Source: a virus
Strand: one strand, 5' to 3'
IMG/VR virus record: IMGVR_UViG_3300046167_000069
Span: 1-31,513 of that record
DNA length: 31,513 bases
Of this stretch, positions 24,064 through 31,513 are shown piece by piece. The notes beneath the pieces were generated by a model. It was not told the DNA's origin and did not search any database. It saw only the letters and a program-made list of their open reading frames with translations. The translations under genes and the position numbers were made by a program. Within the stretch, counting starts at the first letter, position 1, and each line of letters starts with the position of its first letter.

Positions 24064-24486
24064 TTATTTAGTAAATCCAGCGCCAAAGTAGAGTCCTACA
24101 ATGGCTGATACGATGTGTGTGTCTAGGGGGGTAATAACAAAGCCTCGTGCAGATACCCACATGATACTCTCTGAGGGGCCAAACAACCAGTTCCACAACC
24201 CGCCATTCATTTCAGTGTACCCTACTATGACGGTAACTTCAGGATACCACACTGCTACTAGCTTTGGCAAGACAATAATTGCGAAAACTGCAGATAGTGC
24301 TATAATACGTCTAGTCCAAGCGAAGTGTTTATCTGTCTTACCGTGTTCACGAGCCTGACTTGCAGCGCCAATCAATGCTCTTTGTTGTTCAGCTTTGTTC
24401 TTATTGGACTGACCCCAGATAGACATTACTCCCCCCAACACTGTTGAGAAGAGCATAGTGATAAGTTCTAGGGGTAGACCGAACAT
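24064..24486 (-). CDS. three-helix membrane protein, holin candidate
   Basis: 140 residues. Hydrophobic helices are at about residues 3-23, 60-82 and 121-138. The first is followed by a charged stretch (QSNKNKAEQQRALIGAASQA). Size and topology would fit a class I holin, which opens the inner membrane at lysis, but virion membrane proteins of this size also exist. It sits just downstream of the peptidoglycan-binding gene, which supports a lysis link. Confidence 0.5.
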   Translation of the reverse strand: MFGLPLELITMLFSTVLGGVMSIWGQSNKNKAEQQRALIGAASQAREHGKTDKHFAWTRRIIALSAVFAIIVLPKLVAVWYPEVTVIVGYTEMNGGLWNWLFGPSESIMWVSARGFVITPLDTHIVSAIVGLYFGAGFTK

Positions 24487-24487
24487 G

Positions 24488-25888
24488 TTAAGTAGTTCTT
24501 CCAGTTCGTCTAGTTATGATAGGCTCTTCTTTAACTGAACCTCTAACTTTAGGTCTCTTACTTGCTCTAGGGTCTAGTTGAAGAGCGTCACCTAAATTAA
24601 CCTCAAATGCAACTCCCTCTCCTTCTTTAGACCCATAAAGACCACCTAGCTTCCTTAACCAACCATACTTACTAAGATCTCCCGTAGCAACTTGAGTAGC
24701 TAGACTTGTCAAGTGCTTTACTTTGTCTTTGTTACTAGGGTACTGCTCTTGTAACTCTTTTGCATCATTAAAGTCATACTCATCAGTGACAATAATATCT
24801 CCGTTATCGTCAATCCTCCATGTAAACTGACCTAGAGTCTTCTTAACAGATCCCTCCGCATCTCTTATAGAAAGAGAGTCCACATTTGATTTATTCCAAG
24901 TGACGTCTGCTAAACCAGAAGTGTAATCTTCATATGTTACGCTACCTGTACTTTTATTATTTAGACGATCCATGCTATTTTTGATAACTGACAACATAGA
25001 AACCTTTTCAGCTTCATTAAAGAAGTCCTCAGTCTTAGTTTCTTCAAGATCTAGTCCAGTTAAATCTTTTGCAAACATTCTCATGTGAGAAGGGATTAAA
25101 TTAGAGGCTTTTTTAGCCAACATCATTGGGTTTATCATTAATCCCTTGTATCTAGATCTTGCGGTAGTGTCATCCGTATCTGCAACAATGTCATCAGGTC
25201 TAGCCTTTGGACGTTTATCTGCTAGTGGATCTTCTTTTGGGTCAGACAACAATGCGGCTATAGTGTTCTTACCTACAATTCCATCAGCCTTAAGACCCTT
25301 TGACTTCTGAAACTCTCTGATAGCCCTACGAGTCTTTGGACCCATCTTACCATCAACACCACCTACATCAAAGCCTTCTATAGTCAAGTAGCCCTGTATC
25401 TGCTCTACACTTAACTCTTCAGGCATAACAGCAGGGGTCACCTCTTTTGTAGGCTCTTGTTTAGCCATAATACCTTTACTTACAGGTGGTTCAATAGGAG
25501 CGTCACTTACCTGTGAGGGTTCTAAAGTCTTTACCTCTACATTACTACTTCCTATTGAAGGCATGCTGTACAATGCAGCAATAGTTTTTGATCCTACTAT
25601 CCCGTCAGCTTCTAAACCCTGAGCTTTCTGAAAGTCTTTTATAACTGACGTAGTGTCTGTACCAATAATACCATCTACTGAAAGACGCTTCTTAGAACCT
25701 TTACGAGACAGGAATGCATTTAGGTTAGTTTGTATAGTCTCGTTGTCTATCGTTTTAGGCATAGGCATGTCTGCAGCACCCACAACGTCTTCCGTAGGGG
25801 CCATCTCTGTAGACTCAACAAAGCTTTTTAACTTAGGGAACTTGTCTAACTGAAGGACATCAATCAGTGACTGTTGAAAGCTTGCCAT
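24488..25888 (-). CDS. protein with two peptidoglycan-binding domains
   Basis: 466 residues from the ATG at 25888, which has GGAG 7 bases upstream; a TTG at 25900 is also in frame but lacks a ribosome site. Two PG_binding_1 domains are visible: residues about 45-108 (LSVDGIIGTDTTSVIKDFQK, then GIVGSKTIAALYS) and about 162-215 (VDGKMGPKTRRAIREFQKSK, then GIVGKNTIAALLSD). The rest is a Lys/Asp-rich linker and a C-terminal domain with TLGQFTWRIDDNGDIIV. I see no catalytic motif. It probably anchors a virion or lysis complex to the cell wall. Its start overlaps the stop of the lysozyme-like gene. Confidence 0.8.
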   Translation of the reverse strand: MASFQQSLIDVLQLDKFPKLKSFVESTEMAPTEDVVGAADMPMPKTIDNETIQTNLNAFLSRKGSKKRLSVDGIIGTDTTSVIKDFQKAQGLEADGIVGSKTIAALYSMPSIGSSNVEVKTLEPSQVSDAPIEPPVSKGIMAKQEPTKEVTPAVMPEELSVEQIQGYLTIEGFDVGGVDGKMGPKTRRAIREFQKSKGLKADGIVGKNTIAALLSDPKEDPLADKRPKARPDDIVADTDDTTARSRYKGLMINPMMLAKKASNLIPSHMRMFAKDLTGLDLEETKTEDFFNEAEKVSMLSVIKNSMDRLNNKSTGSVTYEDYTSGLADVTWNKSNVDSLSIRDAEGSVKKTLGQFTWRIDDNGDIIVTDEYDFNDAKELQEQYPSNKDKVKHLTSLATQVATGDLSKYGWLRKLGGLYGSKEGEGVAFEVNLGDALQLDPRASKRPKVRGSVKEEPIITRRTGRTT

Positions 25889-25889
25889 A

Positions 25890-26735
25890 TTAGTCTCCAA
25901 TCTCTTCGATTATCTCTAGAAGAGTATCATCAGAGGCTTTCTTAAGACCTTCCCAAACGTTTCTCATGTTGGCCATCTTTTCCTCTTCTGTCTTACCCCG
26001 TTTAACTGCATCCTTAGCCAAGAAGATAAACATAGCATCCTGCGTTTGATCGTTAAATTTAGTGTCAGCAGGTAAGTTCATTTGCTTCATAACACTTCTT
26101 AAGGTAGTGCCTACCATCTGGTAACGACCCATAGGTGTAGATGTAAGACCTTTAGCTCTTGCTTCTGAATCCTCTGCTAGTCTAGGCTTAACCCACTGAC
26201 CGTACTCACCAGAAGGCTTAGAAAACTCTGATAGCTCGCCTAGAGTCATCTCAGTTACCTTCATACCTTTAAACGGTGTGTCGCCTGACTCAGCATTGCT
26301 GTAGAGAGTATCATAGCTAGATGCCTCAAACCTCTCAAGTGTTTGTCGGGTAACAGAACCCTCACGTAAGCTAGGCTCTACATCTGACGCAGCCTTATCC
26401 ATAGCTTGCATCTGTACCTCTTGATCAATACGCTCTACTTCTTGTGGTAGCAGAGAATAAGGTTTTAATACCTCATTAACATAGTCAGGTTCGTCTGAAA
26501 GAAGCTCTGCTCTAACAGGTTGTACTTTAGCTAAGTACTTATCCTTACCACCAAAGGTAGCCGCCATCATATCAGCAAACTCTGTTAAGTGAGAGTTAGG
26601 GTCATACTCTTTTTTAGTGTCAAGAGCTTCTTGAGCTATGTATGGGCGAGGCATAAGAGGCTTAATAGTATTATCTACAACTTCCTCCTGCGAGAGAAAC
26701 TTACTTAGATCTGTTGAATATGCATAGTTAACCAT
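25890..26735 (-). CDS. virion lysozyme-like (muramidase) protein
   Basis: 281 residues from the ATG at 26735. AAGGAGGT lies 10 bases upstream in the 22-base gap after the preceding gene, so the longer in-frame start inside that gene is unlikely. The C-terminal third has SGEYGQWVKPRLAE, then STPMGRYQMVGTTLRSVMKQ, TQDAMFIFLAKDAV and RNVWEGLKK, a layout I associate with phage lysozyme-superfamily domains. The N-terminal part is helical and acidic. It is probably a virion-associated wall hydrolase that locally opens peptidoglycan for DNA entry. Confidence 0.6.
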   Translation of the reverse strand: MVNYAYSTDLSKFLSQEEVVDNTIKPLMPRPYIAQEALDTKKEYDPNSHLTEFADMMAATFGGKDKYLAKVQPVRAELLSDEPDYVNEVLKPYSLLPQEVERIDQEVQMQAMDKAASDVEPSLREGSVTRQTLERFEASSYDTLYSNAESGDTPFKGMKVTEMTLGELSEFSKPSGEYGQWVKPRLAEDSEARAKGLTSTPMGRYQMVGTTLRSVMKQMNLPADTKFNDQTQDAMFIFLAKDAVKRGKTEEEKMANMRNVWEGLKKASDDTLLEIIEEIGD

Positions 26736-26757
26736 TTTACGGTGTACCTCCTTAAGT

Positions 26758-28812
26758 TCATCTACGTATAAAGGCAGCGCCGAAACTGCCAAGAGCGCCC
26801 CACATACCATTAGATACCTTAGCTTTTGCACTAGCGGCGGCGGCATCCGCTGATAGTTTTCCAAGTGCAAGTTGTGTTGCTCTCTCTGCGTCATTGTTTG
26901 CTGTTTGCCAAGCATAGCTCATTAAGTCCCTTGTCTCTTGCATAACCGCATTAAAGGCTAACTGAGTCATATTATTTGCCTCTGCTGCCTTATCACGGTT
27001 AGCTTGGTTGATAGCTGCTGTATCTGCTGTAGCTACCTGTTGATACCACGATGCGTTTGCTTGTTCAATTATGAGAGAGTTCTGAGCATTGAATTGCTCT
27101 CTAGCCTCTAACATTTTACTGTTGTGCATTGCCACTGCATTAGCTTCACCCGCATTAAACCTTTCCTGCGCGTTAGCCTGTTCATTGTTTTGTAATGCTA
27201 CTGTTGCAGTTAAGTTATCATAAAACTGATTAACTTGTATCTCGTTAGTAGCATTAAACTGTTTAGCTGCATTGTCAGCGGCTGCATCTGTAAGCATAGC
27301 ATTAGTGATTTGCTGTGACTTAAATATACTAGTTGACTGCTCATTGTCAAGGTTTTTCATGTCCATTTGCAAGAAAGCGTTAGCCTGTTGCACTTGTGCT
27401 TGCTGACGGTTGTTTAAGTTAGTCATGTCTAATTGGGACATAGCTGCAGCATCAGACAACACCTTAGCATTAGCTGCATCTAAGTTAGCTAGATCTACTG
27501 ACTGAGCTAGTCTAGCATTCTCTAGTGCTACTTGTTGCTCTGCAGTGAAGTTCATGTTAGCTATGTCAGAGATCTTAGCTGCATTAGCTACACGAGTCTG
27601 AAACTCTTGGTTAAACTCTAGGTTGAGGAACTCAGCACGTTGCTGTGCAGCAAACATAGCAGACTGTTGCTTATTAGATAAGTTCTGTAACTCAAAGCTT
27701 GCTGCAGTCTTAGCATCCTGAGATGCAATAGGGATAGCACTCTCCATTGCAGCCTGTACAATAGCCTGACCAGCCATACTAGAAGAACTAAGACCCCTTG
27801 CGGCCATCTGTGCAGATGCAGCCCTCATAGCTCCTGCTGCCCATGCCGGGGGTTCTTTACCTTCAAAGTCTTCCATTAGGCCAGTTAGCTGACCCTGTAC
27901 TGTAGCATCAGATGATGGTGCGCCTGTAGCTGCCTCAAAGTTAGTCTCTTTACGGACACGCTCCATATCTACGGTAGCGCCCTCAATCATCTCACCTTCT
28001 TCTAACTTACGTTCATCAGGTGCTTTAACTGTTTGTGCGGCTGTAATCTGTGCAGCATCTAAACCAAGCTGTGCTAGTTCTTCTGGCTTCATGGTTGCGG
28101 CCTTAGCTAGTGCCTCATCACTAGGTAGACCAGTGGCTGCAGTAAGCTTGTCAAGGGTGGCATCTATTTCCTTTGATACAGTTGTAGCTTCTACTGTAGG
28201 CGCACGGGTTTTCTCTGGGGCAACAACAGCATCAGCAGTTCCAGCGGTAGTGACATCTGCTTGAACTACAGGGTCTTCTATTTTAGCCGCATCTTTACTA
28301 ACAAGCTGTTCATCAGTAGTAGTAATCTTTTCTACGTCAGCACCTACAACACCAGATGTAGGATCTTTCTGTATGTCGCTAACCATCTCAGCAGCGGAGT
28401 CTATTTCAGTGGTTTTAAAGCTTGACTGAGCAGTAGTAAGAGCCTCTTGCGCCCTAGTTAATGCAGCCTGTTTATCATTAACTCTCTCTACTAGAGATGT
28501 GTTCTCTGGATTAGCTGCCTGTGCATCTCTAGCGGCCTGTAGTGCAGCCATAGCATCACTTACACGCTTTTGTGCGGAGTCTAGTTTAGCTTGACCACCC
28601 TGTGCATAACCCCTAACATAAACACCCTCATTAGCCTTCACTGGCTCTGGGTTGAGTATACGCATTGCTTGCTCTGTAGCATTACCAAGCTTCTGCTGAT
28701 AGGCAGGATTAGATGCAATAACTTTACGTTGTTCATCTTCTTGCATACCAGCTAACTCAGGCAGTATCTTGCCCCTCTGCTCTGGTGTAAATCCTAAGAA
28801 ACGTTTTGCCAT
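26758..28812 (-). CDS. large repetitive helical virion protein
   Basis: 684 residues. It begins MAKRFLGFTPEQRGKILPEL, then has a coiled-coil-like Ala/Gln/Asp region (residues about 80-140) and a Thr/Val/Ala-rich acidic middle. After AARGLSSSSMAGQAIVQAAM comes a long Gln/Asn/Ala-rich helical stretch with repeated NL-type motifs (DLANLDAANA, DMTNLNNRQQ, DMKNLDNEQ). It ends in a Gly/Phe tail (GMWGALGSFGAAFIRR). AAGGATAAG precedes the start. This looks like an internal core or ejection protein, or a stem-like tail protein. Confidence 0.6.
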   Translation of the reverse strand: MAKRFLGFTPEQRGKILPELAGMQEDEQRKVIASNPAYQQKLGNATEQAMRILNPEPVKANEGVYVRGYAQGGQAKLDSAQKRVSDAMAALQAARDAQAANPENTSLVERVNDKQAALTRAQEALTTAQSSFKTTEIDSAAEMVSDIQKDPTSGVVGADVEKITTTDEQLVSKDAAKIEDPVVQADVTTAGTADAVVAPEKTRAPTVEATTVSKEIDATLDKLTAATGLPSDEALAKAATMKPEELAQLGLDAAQITAAQTVKAPDERKLEEGEMIEGATVDMERVRKETNFEAATGAPSSDATVQGQLTGLMEDFEGKEPPAWAAGAMRAASAQMAARGLSSSSMAGQAIVQAAMESAIPIASQDAKTAASFELQNLSNKQQSAMFAAQQRAEFLNLEFNQEFQTRVANAAKISDIANMNFTAEQQVALENARLAQSVDLANLDAANAKVLSDAAAMSQLDMTNLNNRQQAQVQQANAFLQMDMKNLDNEQSTSIFKSQQITNAMLTDAAADNAAKQFNATNEIQVNQFYDNLTATVALQNNEQANAQERFNAGEANAVAMHNSKMLEAREQFNAQNSLIIEQANASWYQQVATADTAAINQANRDKAAEANNMTQLAFNAVMQETRDLMSYAWQTANNDAERATQLALGKLSADAAAASAKAKVSNGMWGALGSFGAAFIRR

Positions 28813-28823
28813 CTATCTTATCC

Positions 28824-29072
28824 TTATTTGCCTACTTGCATCCATACAGCAGTAGCTATGAATGTCAGTACTGCAACTGTTCCTAATTGTACTAGTGTCT
28901 TCCATACACTCTTTTTAGTATCTCGCCATGAGTCTAACAAACTGCGCAACTCTTTAATGTCATTAGCTGCATCCATGTCAGATAACCCTAAGTCGCACAG
29001 AGCTTGTTTAGCGCCCTTCTTAGCGGCCCTATCAAGCATAGCTTCAAGTTTCTCTGTGGTCAAGGTATCCAT
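28824..29072 (-). CDS. DUF6127-like membrane protein
   Basis: 82 residues. The first two-thirds (LEAMLDRAAKKGAKQALCDL and DIKELRSLLDSWRDTK) is a charged helical part; the last third (TLVQLGTVAVLTFIATAVWM) is a membrane helix. The layout matches what I remember of the DUF6127 family, common in alphaproteobacterial phages and prophages. A lysis role (small holin or spanin) or a virion role is possible. Its start is 2 bases after the upstream stop. Confidence 0.65.
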   Translation of the reverse strand: MDTLTTEKLEAMLDRAAKKGAKQALCDLGLSDMDAANDIKELRSLLDSWRDTKKSVWKTLVQLGTVAVLTFIATAVWMQVGK

Positions 29073-29074
29073 GT

Positions 29075-29242
29075 TTAATCTACACCATGCTTATTTAAAG
29101 GGCAGTTATTACCAGACAGTCTAGCCTTAAACAACATTAAACAGCCACACTCTTTACACGTAGTAGTGGCAGCATTGTAACTTTCACAGCTTTTACAGAT
29201 GTCTAATTTCTTTTTATAGTTATCACCAGAGTCTAAGAACAT
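29075..29242 (-). CDS. 55-residue zinc-binding-like protein
   Basis: MFLDSGDNYKKKLDICKSC is followed by TCKECGCLMLFKARLSGN and CPLNKH. Four Cys in two CxxC pairs and a following CxC/C-rich pattern suggest one zinc site. I recognise similar short proteins in the tail region of alphaproteobacterial phages. The ATG shares a base with the previous stop (TGATG). Confidence 0.65.
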   Translation of the reverse strand: MFLDSGDNYKKKLDICKSCESYNAATTTCKECGCLMLFKARLSGNNCPLNKHGVD

Positions 29243-29616
29243 CATTGACTGAATTCGTGTATAGAGGTGCCACCTGATATGCTATCGAAATTAACCTTAC
29301 GATTTAGCCAATCTGTAATAGTCTCCTCAATCTTAGTCGTATTAGGGAATGTACCTAATGCTTCCCAGATACGTGTGCCATTATGTAACGCTATAATAGA
29401 GGGAATTACAGGGGGTGCAAATAAAGGTATGTCTGAAGAGGTTATGTCTAGTTTAGAGAACGTAACTGTAGGGTAGTTGCCTTCAATAGCCTCTAATTGA
29501 GTTACCATTTCTACACATGCATAGCATTCACTGTGATGTAATACGACCAAATCCCAAGAGTCTTCTTCGCTCCGTTTGTTAATTAAGTCTTGCTGTGTAA
29601 CTGTTGTTATTGTCAT
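29242..29616 (-). CDS. thioredoxin-like protein
   Basis: 124 residues. HHSECYACVEMVTQLEAI holds the active-site CxxC as C-Y-A-C (residues 32-35), after strand LVVLHHSE. VIPSIIALHNG contains the cis-Pro loop. The sequence fits a thioredoxin fold with a nonstandard CYAC motif. A disulphide oxidoreductase in the late tail block could help fold the Cys-containing tail proteins or the neighbouring zinc protein. Both start and stop overlap neighbours by one base (TAATG, TGATG). Confidence 0.8.
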   Translation of the reverse strand: MTITTVTQQDLINKRSEEDSWDLVVLHHSECYACVEMVTQLEAIEGNYPTVTFSKLDITSSDIPLFAPPVIPSIIALHNGTRIWEALGTFPNTTKIEETITDWLNRKVNFDSISGGTSIHEFSQ

Positions 29617-30131
29617 TATACGTATCCTACTTGGTCTGCTGTCATTGAACAGTATCTGATTGATATACCTGCATCTGGGAAACTAGCGGTGCAACCATAA
29701 TCATTCTCTAGGTAAAAAAGCCAGCCGGGGTCATTTTGATGTATGCCTGTTACACCATTCCAGTCATTTGGATTGATGTTAGGTGTATTTGTAACAACAC
29801 CTCCCTGAGTGAATCCAGAGGGACAACTAGCTGGTGTATTATAAGTACCTGCAAAGCCGTTACTCCAACAGGGTCCAGTTCCCATAGCAGTAGTATTATC
29901 AAATAATAGGTTAAGTGAAGTTATCCCATAGGCAGCACCACTACCATACTTATAGGGAAAGTGGTTGTACACAGCCTCCCTCTCTGCGGAAGTCTTCTCT
30001 GGTATAAACATATCATATGAACCAGAACCAATTAGCAGACGCCACCTACCATATTCAGGTCTAGAGGAATCATCCCCAGACCCATAACGACCTAGTAACT
30101 TAGTGTTAGTAGTTAATCTACGGCTTGTCAT
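29616..30131 (-). CDS. tail-associated protein of unknown function
   Basis: 171 residues starting MTSRRLTTNTKLLGRYGSGD. The middle is Gly/Asn/Pro-rich with conserved-looking Cys (GPCWSNG, SCPSGF, YGCTASF, RYCSM). It starts inside the tail fibre's last 14 bases, so it is probably made with the fibre and could be a fibre tip, chaperone or receptor-binding module. No family is recognised. Even Cys number and the neighbouring thioredoxin-like protein make disulphides plausible. Confidence 0.55.
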   Translation of the reverse strand: MTSRRLTTNTKLLGRYGSGDDSSRPEYGRWRLLIGSGSYDMFIPEKTSAEREAVYNHFPYKYGSGAAYGITSLNLLFDNTTAMGTGPCWSNGFAGTYNTPASCPSGFTQGGVVTNTPNINPNDWNGVTGIHQNDPGWLFYLENDYGCTASFPDAGISIRYCSMTADQVGYV

Positions 30132-31513
30132 TTAAACGGTCTACCTCTGCTTTAAGTTCTTTAACAGCCTCAATAAGGTGTGCGATAATAGGTGTTGCAT
30201 TAACAGACAAGAACCCATCATCTTTAGCCACAACAGCCTCTGGTATAATAGCCGCAACCTCTTGAGCAATTACACCTATGTCGTGATTACCTGTTTCAGA
30301 CCAATCAAAAGAAACACCCTGCAGTTGCCCTATAACATCAAGAGAGTTAGTTACAGGTAAAATGTTTTCCTTAAGACGTTCATCTGAGCTATAGTAGAAT
30401 GCTGTGGCATATAGGTTATTAGCACTAAAGTTTTGACTACCAGAACCTGCCTTGTAAGCAAACCTGCTATTTGATTCACCTTCAGTGAAGTAACGACCGT
30501 CTAAATTAACTGATGATAAGCCTGTTATATGACCGTAGCCATCCAGAGTTATATCTTGAATTACTGTTCCATTACTATTATTGACAGAACCTTGGCTAGA
30601 TGTGTCGGTGTGACTAAAGGTTGTACCTGATAAGCTTAGGCCACCCCCTGCACTATAAGTTGTATTGGTGTTTACTACAGTTTCAGTAGCAGTAGATAAG
30701 CCTGTAACGTGTCCGTAAGTGTCTAAGGTTATGTCTTGAATGTAAGTACGACCAGAGCCGTTTACTGACGTTTGAGAAGAAGTATCAGAGTGACTAATAG
30801 ACCCATTGGAGATTCCAATACCGGAACCTGCACTAAAGTGCGCTCTTACTTGAGCAGCGCTAGGACCAGTGTAGGTAATAACACCAGAAGTACTATTATA
30901 AGACAGGCTACCATCCCCACCTGCATCAGTTACAGAGATAGCACCTCTTGCTCTTGCAGTAGTGTGATACAGATTGCTAGAGCCTTCAGCTATTGTGTCT
31001 GTGTTACCCTGTGTAAAACTCATCACACCTGTTGTACTGTTGTAGCTTAAACTACCTGTTGCAGATATAGCAGCCCTTGCTCTTGCAGTAGTGTGGTATA
31101 GGTTAGAGCCTTCAGAAAGATCCCCTGTGTCGTGGTTACTTATGCTAGATACAGTCCCAGTAACATTACCAGTAAGATTACCATTAACACCACCATTAGC
31201 CGCAATAGCACCTGTAGAAGTAATAGTACCCCCTACGATAAGATCACCACTAGATAAAGTTACATCACCAGCGTTTACAGTGACATTGTTTGAACCAGAG
31301 ACAGTAACAGTACCGTTAAGAGTAGTAGCACCTGTTACAGCTAGAGTACCAGCTAGTGTAGCGTCTGCACCACTTAGTGTGATAGCTGTAGTAGAACCAG
31401 ACTTTACAACAAGGTTGTTACCCGTCATTAGTGAAAGTACCAAAAGTAGTACCTGCATCTTTCAGCAAGATATCACCACCGTCAGCATCAAGTGTAATAT
31501 CACCTGCTGCATC
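30118..31513 (-). CDS. tail fibre with S74 chaperone domain (partial, one frame break)
   Basis: The gene runs off the right edge. The open piece to 31458 starts with an artificial N-terminus; removing one base at CCC 31421-31423 joins it to DITLDADGGDILLKDAGTTF upstream. The body is Gly/Ser/Thr/Asn-rich beta repeat, with two internal duplications: SNLYHTTARARGAIS and VIQDITLDGYGHITGLS types. The C-terminus has SSDERLKENILPV and GVIAQEV, the S74 intramolecular chaperone domain (self-cleaving before Ser in SDERLK) followed by a coiled coil (AVKELKAEVDRLND). It binds the host receptor as a trimer. Confidence 0.85.
30521..31112 (-). repeat. duplicated segments in the tail fibre gene
   Basis: Two repeat types are visible on the coding strand. 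One encodes IQDITLDxYGHxTGLS near 30521-30575 and again near 30701-30755. The other encodes NLYHTTARARxAIS near 30940-30983 and again near 31070-31112. They would give repeated beta-helical turns of the shaft and are candidate sites for recombination between phages. Coordinates are approximate. Confidence 0.65.

Noticed and set aside
26736-26915. Longer N-terminus for the lysozyme-like protein
   Set aside because: It would overlap the end of the upstream gene by 158 bases; the ATG at 26735 has a strong AAGGAGGT upstream.

Overview
The window looks like about 31.5 kb of a tailed, probably podovirus-type marine phage genome. The likely host is an alphaproteobacterium, perhaps of the Roseobacter group. 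That host guess rests on gene content (B12-dependent ribonucleotide reductase, ThyX, MazG, T7-like primase-helicase, family A polymerase, T7-type endonuclease I) and style, not on any host gene. Almost every base is coding and neighbouring genes commonly overlap by 1-14 bases. I see no tRNA, rRNA, CRISPR array or insertion sequence. No phage RNA polymerase gene is visible, so transcription in this segment probably relies on host RNA polymerase.

Layout. Bases 1-1090 are non-coding. They hold three copies of a TGTGATCACA palindrome, four TAGGTTG boxes, a TATAAT-like box, and a sigma70-like promoter just before the first gene. Bases 1091-8247 (+ strand) carry small accessory genes: a DUF7227-like Cys-rich protein, a cytosine-C5-methyltransferase-like protein, a secreted glycine-zipper protein, several tiny membrane proteins, a tyrosine integrase, an HNH nuclease and ThyX. 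Bases 8244-15048 (+) are mainly the replication and recombination module: primase-helicase, an endonuclease VII-like HNH protein, DNA polymerase I, a probable ssDNA-binding protein, a Cas4-type exonuclease, endonuclease I and a DUF3310 protein. Bases 15209-17723 (+) make nucleotides (MazG, class II ribonucleotide reductase, glutaredoxin). Three small proteins follow, then a bidirectional terminator at 18240-18265.

From 18264 to the right edge everything is on the - strand: a late virion block read right to left. It encodes an S74-chaperone tail fibre (cut by the window edge), a tail-associated protein, a thioredoxin-like protein, a small zinc-binding protein, a DUF6127-like membrane protein, a very large helical virion protein, a lysozyme-like protein, a peptidoglycan-binding protein, a holin-like membrane protein and two or three internal-virion (ejection) proteins. 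One of the last is a reconstructed protein of about 1183 residues. Terminase, portal and capsid genes are not in the window and probably lie beyond the right edge.

Data quality matters here. Seven conserved long genes are interrupted by about 17 frame changes, all +1 (an extra base) and almost all at runs of C or G. I read these as sequence overcalls and annotate each affected gene as one span, naming the break points. The early genes would remodel the host and make nucleotides, the replication genes copy and recombine DNA, and the convergent late block builds the tail and ejection apparatus.
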